This document shows positions 13,301-26,262 of a stretch of 64,000 nucleotides of DNA, piece by piece; the stretch's first letter is position 1; the number at the start of each line of letters is the position of its first letter. The notes under the pieces were generated by a model, which was given only the letters and a program-made list of their open reading frames with translations, was not told the DNA's origin and did not search any database. A program made the position numbers and the translations under genes. Source of the stretch: Casuarina equisetifolia (lineage: Eukaryota; Streptophyta; Magnoliopsida; Fagales; Casuarinaceae); contig CM052361.1 in NCBI GenBank assembly GCA_028551475.1, forward strand, positions 9,865,501-9,929,500, read 5' to 3'.

Positions 13301-14681
13301 TTCTTTTTAAGTGACTGAAAGTACTTATTGATTTGATAAATTCTTAGAAATTTGTGGGAAGAATCTAAACATGCTCCACATTGCAGGGATACTTTGTTCT
13401 TCTTTCGTGGATGCCTGTTTATTTCAAGACGGTAAGTAATCATGTCTGCAATCTTTATGCCCTGCGTTGCCATCCTAGGCATGAAACTTGTCTGGTGTCT
13501 CATACATGAATATTGTTTGAGCACAGGGATAAGCATTGCCTACCAACCATAGAGCTTTTAACTTCGGCATCAAGATTATGTTGTATGGATAACTTCATAT
13601 TCATACTATCTCATAAAATGTTCATAAATGTAATAGTTGGAACTTTTTACCACCCTAATTTGGGAATTATTATTTAACCCAGATGAAAAAGTAGTCCCAC
13701 TCCCAAACCGCTTTTCCCAGGAAATGGATTTCTAGCATTAACAGTGCTTTTCAAATTATGTTTGGTACTTGGTCAGTGTTTTAATTCTGTCTTCCCTTTT
13801 GTGGTGAATTTAGGTATTTAATGTGAACTTGAAACAAGCAGCATGGTTTAGTGCGGTTCCATGGGGAACAATGGCAGTTTCTGGCTACTTTGCAGGCGCA
13901 CTATCAGATTATTTAATCAAGGCAGGCCTCTCTTTGACTCTAGTCCGTAAGATAATGCAGGTAACTCCTCTGTTTCAACTTAGAGGAGATAACTAATATT
14001 AGAAAGTTTTATTCTTTCTTCCTTCCGCCCTTTTAACTCTTTCTAGTGTAATTAGACTTCTGGATTTCTCTGATTTAACTATCACTATCTGATGTATGGT
14101 TTCAAACAATCAGACTATAGGTTTCATTGGACCTGGGGTGTCATTGCTTTGCTTGAATTATGCCAAAACACCTCAAAGTGCGGCAGTGCTCATCACAGTG
14201 GCCTTGAGCTTGAGCTCTTTCAGCCAAGCCGGCTTTCTTCTTAACATGCAAGTAAGTTTGATATTTCAGTCAGGGAAAACTGCATAACTGAACTGTTAGT
14301 AATTCTCAAAATGATCTAGCAATCTCATAACATCATTTCTACCTCAAAACTGATAAAACTTTCTGTGGTTTCTCTAACCAGGACATAGCTCCTCAGTATG
14401 CAGGACTTCTTCATGGTATGTTCTTTCCTATACTTGGCCTCTATAGATTCCAGTTTCTCTTACTTGAAAGAAACAAATTTGCGTAAAGGCTATAACATTA
14501 TCCATCAACAGGGATTTCAAATTCAGCTGGGACGTCAGCAGCAATAGTCAGCACAATTGGAACCGGTTATTTTGTACAATGGTTGGGATCTTTCCAGGCT
14601 TTCTTGACTGTCACAGCTGCACTCTACTTCATGGCAACCATATTTTGGAACCTGTTTGCCACAGGGGAGCGAGTTTTCTAA
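10311..14681 (+). CDS. PHT4;2: Plastid PHT4-family anion/phosphate transporter
   Basis: Eight exons join in frame: 10311-10736, 12306-12532, 12943-13291, 13387-13431, 13814-13960, 14114-14251, 14382-14415 and 14512-14681, giving 511 residues. I chose ATG 10311; the open frame extends upstream only from a non-ATG codon. Residues 1 to about 105 are rich in Ser and Arg without acidic stretches at the start, as in a chloroplast transit peptide. The rest is a major facilitator superfamily carrier with about 12 membrane segments. The conserved loop after the second segment reads DRYGGKRV, and other landmarks are CNADRVVMSVAV and AEGVALPSM. The family moves phosphate and organic anions across plastid membranes. 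The protein reads closest to Arabidopsis PHT4;2 (ANTR3), recalled from memory and linked to root plastids and starch; another PHT4 member is possible. Its first intron is about 1.6 kb. Confidence 0.92.
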
Positions 14682-16781
14682 AATGAAAATCAAGCAATTT
14701 AGAGTGGCTCCATAGGCATTAATTCTGGGGAATGTAGTTAGAAGTTGGTAGTAGGAAGAAGAGACATTGTTTTAAATTCGGAGTGAAAAGTTTATGGCAT
14801 GGATGGTTCGAAGTTGTGAGTAGATTTTATCATGTAAAGTTCATTCTTTTGTTTCTCTAAAGAGAAAGCCTCCTGTTACATGTCGTTCTTTTCCCCGCCT
14901 GTATAACTCAGATTCATTTGTAACAAGCAATTGCAAATATGTGAGCAATACTATCACCCATCTTGGAGAAATGGTAACGAGAGATTGGAACAGTGTTGGA
15001 ATAGGTGGATTGAGCAAGCACGCTGCCCCCATCATGAAGAAAAGGGTACAAATACCATTGTTCTGTGTTTTAGGACTGAGATTGTGTATATATGGAAGGT
15101 TATTGTCTGTTGCTTTATATGTATGCATCAAATAAGCAGGGGAAGAAGTCCTGCTGCTTGAGTTTCTTTATAATGGTTTTGCCAAGTTTTTCCATCAATC
15201 AATCCAATGCTCGTTCATATTCAAATAGTCGAGCAACTACAAGAATCTTCACAAGAGAAGGGATACTTGCAACAATTAAATTTTATTACATGATTTTTAA
15301 TAATGTGAAACTTATTCTATATCGTTAATATGTCATTTCTACAACATTAGTCTAATTCATATCATTTCATAGCGTTGTCACTTTTTATTATATAGATTTT
15401 AGGTTTACTTATATCTATAATAATACTAAGAAGAATAAATTTTTTTTTTCATACATACCTAGGAGGAGGGAATTTGAACCCATGATAGATGATACTGTCA
15501 ATGAGGTTTTGACTTAAAGGACATCATTAAGTTAGGGATACCCCTAATTTATTGATATTATGTTATATAAATTAAATTAATATTGTAAAAACTCATATAT
15601 AACTTATATGAATTAGACTAATATTGTAAAAAGTCATATATAACTTATATGAATTAGACTAATAAACTTATTAGAGAAGAATAAAGTATTGATATTATGT
15701 TATAAAACTCATATATAACTTAAAATAATTCAAGAAAATAAATCACTTATTAACATTTAAAGTTTATTATTGGAACCTTTCTTAACAAAACGAGAGAATG
15801 CTAGATTCTTGCCTTGTCGGGCCGTCAGTCACTGTTCTATCGCCGATTAAGACAATGAGAAAGAACAATGGCCCTCGCGTTTGACGCCATCAATTGTTGG
15901 TTGAAATGGCCCTCGCGTTTTGTCGTGTTTTCGCTTGCAAGAGTACATTACCGAATTGATTTCTTGGGACGACCACTCAAGTCGCTTTCCAAAGTCTTCA
16001 AACAAAACCTGGTTCTGACTTGTTATAATTTAGAGGATGAAAAGGATGTGAACGTGGTTTTGTGTTCTTAATGGTTCCTTTATCGCAATTCTTTTTTGGT
16101 TTATTTGATAAAATTGATGAAATTTGATTGAATTTTTGGAGATTCCCAAACATTTAACCCTGGATGGAAGAATAGTAAATCACTGGTTTAGACATTGGTT
16201 TCTTCCTGATTAAGAAAATCTAACAGTTAGGTTTATTTTATATGTGGGGATTGGGTTAAATCTTGGAATCAATCAAAATATGCTAAAAAGATAAGGAGGA
16301 ATGTTCTTTTTATTTAGTTTTCTTTTCTTTTTTCCTTGTTCCTTGGTTGTCGGTACAAGTCTCTGGCAACAAAAAGGAAAGAACAAGAAAACCAGAAGAC
16401 CAACAAAAGAGACGGTAAAACCAATACCGAGGAGACCGTAAACCTACTTTGATTCTTCAGACACCAACCCTGCACCATCCACTTTTAAACATCGAGCTGT
16501 CATCTACACGACCCGGGCAATAGGGGGAAGATCGGAAGTTTGGGTTTGAGCGAAAGACTCAGTCAAACCTTGAATGTTTTCTGGTTTCTGTTGTTCCTAC
16601 TGATGATTTGAGGCATACCCAACGACCATGTCAAAAATCGACTCGGCTCGTCGAGGATTCAAACCATCCCGGATTACATCTTGGGTTTAATTACTTGCTG
16701 CGGATTTCAGGAGCACCCAAGGTTCAAGATTCTGATTTGGGTTTAATTTGAATTCGGGTTCATTGAATTTCTCCGAAAGGG
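14682..16781. other. Spacer between PHT4 and DUF962 genes
   Basis: The first 150-200 bp are probably the PHT4 3' untranslated region. The middle is AT-rich with a tandem repeat (listed separately). Around 15455-15490 is GGAATTTGAACCC, a phrase common in decayed plant transposons. A 16-bp direct repeat, AATGGCCCTCGCGTTT, occurs at about 15867 and 15906. The last 400 bp, from about 16380, probably include the leader of the DUF962 gene. The open frame at 15868-16071 matches nothing I recognise. Confidence 0.45.
15551..15725. repeat. AT-rich tandem repeat, about 41-bp unit
   Basis: The phrase CATATATAACTTATATGAAT recurs at about 15594 and 15635, within units also sharing TAGACTAATA. A partial third copy lies at about 15708, and ATTGATATTATGTTAT occurs both at about 15551 and 15689. 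This is a short, degenerate array. Confidence 0.7.
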
Positions 16782-17120
16782 ATGAATTTCAGGAGCTTGG
16801 AAGAGTTCTGGGCGTTCTATATGAACCAACACTCGAAACCATCAACAAGGCGCTGGCATTTTGCGGGAACGCTAATTGGTATTTTCTTCTTGCTTTGCTC
16901 GGTGTTGTTTAGCTGGTGGTTTTTGTTCTTTGCTGTATTCTTTGGTTATGGATTGGCCTGGTACAGCCATTTCTTCGTAGAAGGGAATGCCCCGGCCACG
17001 TTCGGGCATCCATTTTGGTCCCTTCTGTGTGATTTCAAGATGTTCGGATTAATGCTTACGGGAAACATGGATAAGGAGATCAAGAGGCTTGGAAAGAGGC
17101 CTGTGTTACAGGTGTTCTGA
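16782..17120 (+). CDS. DUF962/Mpo1-like small membrane protein
   Basis: An intronless frame of 112 residues begins MNFRSLEEFWAFYMNQHSKP. It has two hydrophobic spans, about residues 28-43 and 45-60, followed by WYSHFFVEGNAPATFGHP. This is the pattern of the DUF962/Mpo1-like family (yeast YGL010w). Yeast Mpo1 is an Fe(II)-dependent dioxygenase that shortens 2-hydroxy fatty acids in the endoplasmic reticulum. Histidines 17, 26, 63 and 76 are in the family positions expected for metal binding, so activity is plausible but inferred. The protein is shorter than yeast Mpo1 and than the longer plant paralogues, and ends soon after the conserved core with RLGKRPVLQVF. It is convergent with DEX1, 1.3 kb away. 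Confidence 0.88.
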   Translation: MNFRSLEEFWAFYMNQHSKPSTRRWHFAGTLIGIFFLLCSVLFSWWFLFFAVFFGYGLAWYSHFFVEGNAPATFGHPFWSLLCDFKMFGLMLTGNMDKEIKRLGKRPVLQVF

Positions 17121-18450
17121 TTGTAAGTTATCAGTTCTTCATACATAGACTGGCATCTCAGTTAGTCATTTCTGTTTCGAACACTTACCTGTAAATTTAC
17201 TTTCAGTCTCTGTTATGTTCTCGCGTGTATGTAATGTTTATTTAGATTGATGTTAGAATGATACAAAACAAATGTGGATTGCTTGATTGATACATGAGTT
17301 TTTGGTCATTCACGGATCTTCTCTTGCCCCAAAAATTTGTTCACCACATGATACACTTGATCTTGATTAGAGCCTTGGTACCAAAGATGAGGATTTCACA
17401 TGATTTCCCAGTTGCCTGCTTATTTGAAAAAATGCTATCACCATTTCGGTTTCTCAACTCGACAGAAACATTGATCGAAACAGATATCTCAGTTCTGTGA
17501 ATCATGGCATGAACCAGGGTTCAAGCATGGAGGATGTTCGGGGTTCAACCAAAGTGCTGCCACCACACTCCATCACGCCACAGCACACAGTTGTTCCATC
17601 GTCCCTTGATTTGAGTCCTGCGCCCTTTTGAATTGAACTGTGAAGGGCCTCTGGTTGCTGTGCATAGGACCCTATGCATTTCAGAAGAATTTCTCGCTTG
17701 ATTGTTAGTATCATTTTCTTCTCGTTTTAGGTAGGACTGAAGTTCACGTCGTATTTTGGAGGGATCTTGTATTTTATGTTTAATTTGTACTAAGGGGACA
17801 ACAGGCACATGAAATTTAACTCTGGATCAACACTTTGCGTAAATCATGGAAATTTCCCGCTTGGGCTCTTCGCAATAACTTTTCAACCGCAAATAAGTTA
17901 CTGGATGCAAGCCGCTTGCCCTTTCACTCGGGCTCAACATCACGGGGAAAAAAGAGTTGCACTGGGCTCTTGAGATCAAAAGGAGAATTCAAGGGTGCAA
18001 TTCCTGCAATGTTTCACATGCATATATGTATGCGTAAAAATCAACTTTCCCGCTAATCATTTATCTATTTCCTCATAAGATGATCCACAGACACTTTGGA
18101 GACATTCTAACTTTGGGCCGTGCACTTATCAAAGAGAGTGGCAAAAAAAAAAAAAAAAAATAGAGTTGAATGGGAAGTTGCAGCTAAGAATTGATTCGTT
18201 AATGAAAATTCAATGGCCCATGACTCAAATCTATGTTACAAGTTCCGAATTTCTACCACTAACAACGGAGATCAAATTCAGGCCAAGGGCACTATTAGCT
18301 TGCACAAGAGAGCCCTTTTAACTTAGCTATCAAAATGTATGTCTGTTTGTCCAACCCTTTGTCACCTACGTTTCTGGCTTTGCTTCGGGTAGGAGGAACC
18401 ATAAAAAGCTATATCTTTGTGAAAGGATAATGTTTTATTCACCGAAATCT
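17121..18450. other. Convergent 3' intergenic region
   Basis: This holds the 3' ends of the DUF962 gene (plus) and DEX1 (minus). An 18-nt A run lies at 18143-18160. Open frames at 17502-17808 (minus) and 17835-18056 (plus) have no recognisable domain or neighbouring splice structure, and I do not call them genes. Confidence 0.45.
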
Positions 18451-21400
18451 TCACAGGTCTGTGTTCCGTGAAAATGATGGCAAAGGCATGGCCTCCTGTG
18501 GACGAAGGATGACAAGCACCCCAAACATCCCGAGCATCGGAAGGACAAGCAGCCACTTCAACAGCTTATAGTAGTACATATGGAATGTCAGGGAGAAATC
18601 ATCTGAGAAATAGAGTCCGTTTCTGTCAACCATCTCCACCACCACAGTACCTGTCGTCCTCACCCCAACCGTTGGAAGATTTATCCGGTATTTCCCAGGA
18701 CGATCAAAGATCTGATTTTGCTTTATGCTTCTCTGACCTTGAAAATTACCAGGAACTAACAAGGTAGTCTGCGACATTTTAGAACAACATGAAATCAACG
18801 TGCGATTCAAAGTTGAGAGAAACAGACAGGGGTACAGACAGATGAGTTCTTGAGACACAGTATAAGGACCGAGAGGCACCCCTTACCGTGACATTGTAAG
18901 GTGCTTGATACCCAGACGGCATCCTGTGTTTATCTACAATTTCAATCTCCACCCAGAAACTCTTGCCTTCCTCATCACGGAAAGCTCTTGACGGATGTGT
19001 AACGTAAATACCTTCACGGTTATACCGATTAGACACAAGGTTTCTTCCTTGAAGAGGTGATCTCCATCCCTGAAATTAACAGCATGTGAGGATTATTAAA
19101 AAAATGAGACGGGAGAAAGTAAAAGAAAGGAACAAAGAATTGGCTTCGAATCTTATCCTACCTTGAGAGGGTGATGCGGAGCAGGAGTGGAGAAGCAAAA
19201 GACATTTCCATTCATGGTTGTTACAATAAGATCAAGATCATCTCCACCGTCAACATTTTCAGCCAGGACCATGGTATATCTGTAATGTTGACATGCACAT
19301 TTAGATGTTTCCTACTTCTGTGTCTACTTCCTTGTTCAGAAAAAGGTAAAAAGAAATGGAAGTGCAATACAGAGAGGACCGAGCGAAAGTAGTAAGCGTG
19401 CTTACGAGGTTTCACCAATATCAACAACATCAGCACAAGAAGTGGGTCCATCTATAAGATACAAATAACCATCAAATGATGTTGTAACAAGAGTGAGGCC
19501 CTTCTTTTTCTCGCCATGCTTTTGTAAGTCAACAAGCAGAACTGGATTCACCACTCTGCCATGTGTTCTATATGGGTAAGGACGGACATATGACCCATCC
19601 TTGCCACTGAGAACATATATGTTTCCTGACAGTGTTGGAATTACAACATCTGTATGGCCATCACCATCAACATCACCAATGGTAGGTCCCTGGGGAATTT
19701 GACAATATGTATCAGCTCACTTTTAATATGCAAATAATCCAGGCAACCTACTAACAAGTAAAAAGGAAGTTAGCTCATCTAGTAACCTATAAGCCACTGC
19801 TATACAGCAGTCCGTACAATATTCTTGAATAAATGACAAATTCAAGAAAAATGTCAAATTACTGGATACATAGGTTAGCTCGTATTGTCTGTGCCAGCAT
19901 AAAACTAACTAAATAAATAAAACAAAAGCTCTTTTTCCTGTTCCTTATGCTTTTTTAGAGAACGTGGATATCTTCTTCTAGAGCCATAATACCCAAAAAT
20001 CTTGTATAAACGTATTATCAAATTCTGTATCAGGTAAAGTTCATTGATAACTCGGCAAGCTTTATGTTAAGCAATTCCCAGATGGCATTGCTGTGATCAA
20101 TAACAAAATGTGGTTAGGACTTGATAAGGGGACATCAAAACCATTCTAGAAAAAAAGGGACAGAATCTGTCTGCTTAGCCTACTTGTAGTCTTATTCTCC
20201 CTTGGGCAATGAATCCACATGATCTGGCTTGTTGGTTTCTGTAAAATTTCCATTTCTTTTACTTCCTTTTTATCACTTGATTGAATTAACACATCCAACA
20301 ACCACTTCATCGGATTTTAACATTTTAAAGTACCAAAAATTTGGAAAGAGAAAAAGAAGAGAGAAGAGAGGGAAAAAAAAAAGGGGGGGGGGGGGGGGGG
20401 GGGGTTAAGAGGGAATGGGGAATTGACATAAGCATGTGCTCATTCCACAGATGCGTTCCATCAATCAAGACAAATAATTAAAATGCTTTCCATCAGCAAT
20501 GACAATTCAATCTGCATTTACAAAATCAGGGTTTTATTATTTCAAAAAATAAAAATACATAAAAATTCTTAGATGTAGAAATACCATTTATCATCAATGT
20601 CCATTGTGGTTCTAATACAATTTATGCATATTAGTTTTGAGAAGAAAATGACAGTGAAACTCACCTGTGGAACAAGACTCTTAAGATGCACTTCCCAAAT
20701 TTCAACACCTTTGGTAGTCCAAGCAGCAACATTTCCATGTCCATCAGCAGTCACGAGTTCAATTTTGCCATCATCATTGATATCAGCAGCAACAACAGCT
20801 GCTTGAATCTCCGCCATCTCAAGAGGAAACTTTTCTCTTACTTTGCCTAAGGAAAAGATTTAAGAGTCCCAAGGACCATAAACATGAAGAACTTGAATTG
20901 CAGTTTCAGAACAAGTCTGAAGTTTAGTGCAAGTTGTGAGGTTTTAAAATCAAACTGAAAGAAGCACAACAGGCACAATCATTTTCTTCAAATTCCCGTA
21001 TGAGATTAAATCGAATATGGTGAAATCTGAATCAACTACTAAACATTTAGAGAAGCCATAAAATGTGGCAGCAAGAGGACTACAGATGCTCAAAGAGCAT
21101 ATGTTCAACACCCCAAGTAGTTTACTGTGAAGAAGTCTTGGCTTAGTTGGAACTACAGCCTAGAACCAAAGAGGTCCGTAGTTTGAGACACCAAAATCTT
21201 CCATCCACTTTGTCTATCCCCCACCACCCCCCCCTCCCCTTCCCCCAACGCGAAAAAACAAAAAACAAAAACCCTATTTTGACCTCAAGTACATGCACTG
21301 GCAGGATTTTTTTTTTTTTAATAAGAAAAAAGTAGATATTCATATTCTCCAGAAGTACAGGATGACCTGAATGAGTTTGAGCTTGCAATAGACACACTAA

Positions 21401-24400
21401 GAACTATACACGTATTTTCCAGCATTAATCCAAGTTAACTACCTAGCTTCACACATGCATAACAGAGAGAAAAAGGATCTGCAGAAAATACAGACAATAA
21501 TGGAGAGAGAAACAATAGCGAAGATCTCAAAAGTTATGCAACTTCTACTGCTACTCTCAAGCTAACAGCAAGTCATGATATTCCACAATAAAGATCGAAA
21601 GAAAACTCAGAGATTAGATAGGGAAAACGCTCTAATCCCGAATACATATGACCCCCCCCCCAAAAAAAAAAAAAATATATCCAAATTCAAAGGCAGGAAA
21701 TTACCGTGATGATCCAAGACATAGAACAAGCCATAGGAGGTTCCAAAAATAATGTCCAAATATCCATCACCATCCAAGTCTGCAACAATCGGAGAAGAAT
21801 ATATATAGCCACGAAACTTTCCAGTATCTGTACTTATATCTAGCTCACGAGTCCACTTAATTTCCTTTGTATCAAGATTGATAGCAACAATAGCACCGGC
21901 AACATATTTTTCAATATTAATATCACCTAACTCCTTCAAATGCTCCGAGTCAGCATAATACCTGTCAACGTACAAGTTGGCTAATTACTTTCACTCCAGT
22001 CAGTCAACAGCATCAGTTCATTTTTTGCTTCTAACAACAGGAGAAAGCAATAAAATATATAAGTTCAAATTTTTAACATAGAAAAAACAAACACAAAAGC
22101 TTCAACTACATCTCATACAAAAATGAAGAAAAAGCAAAGTAATACTTTTACTCTGATATTTGTAATGATATATGGAGAACACTGATACAATAATTTGAAA
22201 ATGCCATCTCCCAAGTGAATGGATGTTCAGCAATTAGGAAGGATAAGACCAGTCCAGCACTTCAACCCTATCAACTCAAAAGTTTAGACTGAAGATTCCA
22301 GAATTTAGTGTAATTAAAGTTCCAATCATGATTCATTCCTTTCAATAGAGCAAGGAGAGACATCGATCAACCATTTAATTGAAATCATCCCCACATGGTC
22401 TAATGCTAATATACTGCACGTACCTTTACTAGTAATGTAACTATGTTCATGAAATATATATATGAGAATTTCAAGCCTAACTGGGCCACAAATTGTAGCC
22501 ATAGCAAAGCAAAAATGACTCTTAGGCCTTAAATCTGAAATGATTTGGTTCATCTTCATAATATCTTTCAACCAGCCATTGCCAGCTATATATATCATAT
22601 AAAAATTTCATGATAAGTTAGATTCTGGATTTGGTTGGTCAACCAAAATTCATTATACCAATAACAAAGGAGATTTGGTGGAGTTCTGACTTGAAAAATC
22701 CTATTCCACCAGAATTTATGCCCATTAATAATGGTAACTGATGGGTTTAGGGTGATGAGATAAGCTTTAAATAATTCTTCTACACCCCCTGCCCCCCAAA
22801 AAGCTCCTGATTTCTTCTTTTTTTTTTGTTGTTTGGGGGGGGGTGGGGTTGACTTATGGCAGTCAGACATATAAACTCAGGTTCCAACAGAAAAGAAAAT
22901 AAGAAATGAGCAAGTAACGAAGCTATCCAAGAGACTCACTCATGATCAAAGAAATAAGAAACCGCAACAACCATCTCTGATACACCATCATTATCGATGT
23001 CCGCTATAACCTGACAAGAGTAAAACAAAGATTTCAAGCAGTTGTCACAATTCAGCTAACTTGAACCCATCAAGAAGGCTCGTCTCTGAGTCTAAACAAA
23101 TAAGATACTCAATTCTTTTTTAAGTTCAGGCTCACCGGTGTGCACAGTACGTGTGAATCAACATTTATGTAATCCTCCAGTTTCTCGTGTAGCTTCTCAG
23201 TCCATTCCTCATCCCCCCACAAAGAATCATCAGCGTAATCATCATAGTCATAAGTTTCATCATCATATTGGTCATCACTGTCACGCAATAAGTCAAAGGA
23301 TGAATCAGCTTCTGCTTCCAAACCTTTATCATTTTCCACAGTTGCAACATGAGATTCCTCATTACTATTCCCTTTGGTTCCAGAACCACCATCATGTGAT
23401 TCTTCCAGAAGCCGTCTCCCAGCGCTTGTCCCATTCTGTGCATTACTGGTCCCTTCAGAACTAGTGTCTACAGAAGAATTACTCACACTCGTGGGCAGCT
23501 TGATGTCGGGTTGTATTTGACTGTCATTCTTTTTCAGTCCATTCTCTGCGTTGGATGTATTTGCCATAGTAACATTATCTTCTGCTGATCTTGTAACTGA
23601 ACTGTTTAATTCAGGTGTACTTATTTGACTTTTATCCATCTCCTTTTCGTTATTTGAATTGGATGTGTTCACAATGCCAAGTTTGCTCTCTGCTGATCCG
23701 GTTACTGAAGCATTCAAGTCAGACATACTTCCATTTTTTCCTACACATACATGAGACTCCAGATATAGTCAGCTCATGCTAAAAGACATAGATAACCTAT
23801 TGTAGTTAGTCATTCAATTTCTACAATAACTCTAAAGCTCTCTTCCAAAACTGCCATGGATTATATGATGAAAAATTAGGAACAGAGAGAAACGTGACCT
23901 AAAGTTGAACATATGAGAAATTAACATGGAAGTAAGAGCTTACGAGACATATTCTCAGTGGCCTCCAGGACAATCAGCTCATCCTTAACATCTGGATGGG
24001 ATCGGTCCACTGGGTCTGAAAGCAAACCCGCGTACCAATTTTTTTTAACTCTTCTACGAGGTAACACTATTTTGTCTGCCATCATGTATCCTGACACTCT
24101 AGACACAATACATATAAATTAATGAGATACCAGGAATTTTGGCATTGGACTAGAAGATGATCAAATTATATCTGCAAACAATTTATAGAAAAAAAAATAC
24201 CTGAAGAAAAGGACTTCACCATTATAAGTTGCCAAAACTATTTCTCTCACACCATCCTTGTCAATATCATACAATAGAGGACTTGCATGCACAGTTGACT
24301 GATGGAAAGCAGGCCAACCTGATAAATCATTAAGCAAGTATGATATATGTGTACTGAACCAAACCCAAACCCCAGAATTTTTAGTGGTTATTAATTGTTA

Positions 24401-25215
24401 CATATTTCTGTATGCTACCTATTCTTTTGTGCACATCAAAAGAAAAAAAAAAAAAACTTCCTCTCTTAAGTTGCCGAAACATTTCTGCGCAAGTTGTAAG
24501 AAACATTTACTAGATGTACCAAGTTTAACATTACAGGAAAAAAGCTGGGAGATAAGTTGTACAACAAAACAATCTCTCCTGCCAAATCAGTACCTGGCAT
24601 TTTGTCTCCGTCAGAACCTTCCAGAACCTCAAGGTAATGAAGAAAAGAAGGAACCACTACATCTAGCTTCCCATCACTGCAGAATCAAAACATGAACATT
24701 GCGGTCAACTCCACTATCGAATTGCTGCGGAAAAAAAGTGGTTCCACAGATTGCAAAATGAATTGTAGCTCTTATAACATGATGGGGACAAAGAATTCCT
24801 CCACACTGTAAAAACACGAATGAGGGGCAAAAGCTAAGAAAGCGGCGTTATACCTGTTGATGTCGGCGATGAGGGGAGGAGCATAGATACTAGAACTAAC
24901 TTCGGTTTGCCATCTGAGCTCCAAATTCCTAGGGCACTGAGAGTTCAACAAAGCATCCTCATCTCTAATCACATGCAACAGCGAAAGACAGAGACGAATC
25001 AAACGATAATGCAAATCTCATAAAAACCCAATCGAAATCAAAGAGCGATCAAAGGAAGACGAAAGAACTTACATTTCGGGGTACCCAAGCTCGTCGTCGC
25101 TGGCCTTCCGTTCCCGAAATTTATTTGTCTTAGATTCCTCGCCATTGATTAAAATCAACGAGGAGCACAGAATAAACAAAATCACGAACACCCTAGCCCT
25201 CCCCGAGGATCTCAT
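18451..25215 (-). CDS. DEX1: DEX1, FG-GAP/VCBS repeat membrane protein
   Basis: Thirteen exons join in frame: 25215-25073, 24964-24854, 24676-24594, 24318-24201, 24098-23944, 23740-23136, 23010-22940, 21961-21705, 20846-20665, 19689-19406, 19279-19162, 19069-18887 and 18768-18451, giving 875 residues, close to Arabidopsis DEX1. The start [19 protein letters not shown] is a signal peptide. Calcium-binding-like loops of FG-GAP repeats follow: [45 protein letters not shown] and DVDGDGHTD. Near the C-terminus [20 protein letters not shown] is a membrane span. Arabidopsis DEX1 is required for primexine assembly and exine patterning in pollen; this protein should act at the cell surface or in the secretory pathway. 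The large sixth exon encodes an acidic, sequon-rich spacer with an internal duplication (see findings). Several introns exceed 700 bp. Confidence 0.96.
20373..20404. repeat. Poly-A/poly-G run in DEX1 intron
   Basis: Ten A are followed by 22 consecutive G at 20383-20404. The run lies in the DEX1 intron between the exons at 20846-20665 and 19689-19406. The transcript would carry the C strand. Exact length is uncertain because such runs are hard to sequence. Confidence 0.85.
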
Positions 25216-25623
25216 ATCATCGAGTCGTCGTTCCGCTCAAAATCACTCTCAATGAGTTACGATACTAAACAGAAAAATCCGAAATGGGAAAAGAAAGAGA
25301 AGAAGAAACAGTTGGCCGTTCGACTGGTAACTTCCCCACAGACACGAAGCCCCAAAGTTTATGGGAATTGTAAATTCCGATGGGTGCAATGAGCAGGAAA
25401 TGAACCCTGGCCAGCGAGGAAGGGAGGTGGCTCTTGCCTCCTTTTACGGACTCTAACACGCATTTACCATTCGCTCATTAATCCTCTCCGCCGTCACTGG
25501 GCTCGGTATAAAGATTTTACGAGTGGACATCTTTTGGGCCATGGAGGCGTTCGTTTGGGGGGAGATAAAAAGAGTTAAAGTTCCTCTTATGCTTTATCAG
25601 GAATTGTATCTCGCGCGAGTTTC

Positions 25624-25646
25624 GGACGGACGGACGGACGGACGGA
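25624..25646. repeat. (GGAC)n microsatellite
   Basis: Nearly six uninterrupted copies of GGAC, about 410 bp upstream of the DEX1 start codon. Confidence 0.85.
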
Positions 25647-26104
25647 TTGTTCCGTTGTCAGTGATATCTATTTCTGCTTTCGCAAAGAAATGTAAACATT
25701 CGTGCTTCAGGATAGTCATTTCAGGTAAAAGATGCTGAAAACAAACGAAGATGGTATCAGTGAGGAGAAAGGATGCTCATTACAATACAGCTGCCTAAAG
25801 TGATATTCACATATATCGATTTCTTCCTTTTTTTCTCCCCAAAAAGAAATAGACCCTTTTGCTTCTGAAAAATTGCTACCTTCTAGAAAACTTAGTAATC
25901 ACTAGATACAGCATGGAAAAGGTAGGGGGAAAAAAAAAATTAATATACATGATGACTCTAATCCTAACTAACCCTCTTGTGATCTGGAAAAACTAACTGA
26001 GAAATCATTCAGCCTGATGACGGGAACTTCCAAGTGTAACATAGAGATGGGTAGCTAATTACACAATTGTCTCAGTGACCCTTCTGATGGTGCTGACTAC
26101 ACAA

Positions 26105-26134
26105 CCAAACTCCAAACTCCAAACTCCAAACTCC
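26105..26134. repeat. CCAAACT heptamer repeat, four copies
   Basis: Four perfect head-to-tail copies of CCAAACT, 130 bp beyond the capping-enzyme stop codon on its transcribed side. The unit differs from the plant telomere repeat CCCTAAA. Confidence 0.85.
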
Positions 26135-26262
26135 AGCATATTAAACTTCGCAATCGCTTGTGCAGGCAACCATCAGAGTTATACTTCAGTAGTTTGTGTG
26201 GCTCCTATTAACAGAAGGCCTCTAAAGGTGTTTTGGACTTCAACTGCTCCTCCCTCCAACCA

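Larger units (their letters stand above)
25216..26262 (-). promoter_or_regulatory. DEX1 upstream region and 3' end of capping gene
   Basis: Both flanking genes read leftwards, so this 1.05 kb must hold the DEX1 promoter and leader plus the capping-enzyme 3' untranslated region. A (GGAC)n run of nearly six units lies at 25624-25646, and a CCAAACT heptamer repeat lies at 26105-26132 close to the capping stop codon. I could not place a TATA box with confidence. Confidence 0.4.

Noticed and set aside
15465..15490. Possible tRNA T-arm (GGGTTCAAATTCC on the minus strand)
   Set aside because: No matching acceptor, D or anticodon stems surround it. The phrase is common in degraded plant transposons.
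17502..17808. Minus-strand frames with a tryptophan-rich end as a gene
   Set aside because: No start context, splice signals or similarity could be supported between the two convergent genes.
26105..26134. Interstitial telomere-like repeat
   Set aside because: The heptamer is CCAAACT, not CCCTAAA, and there are only four copies.
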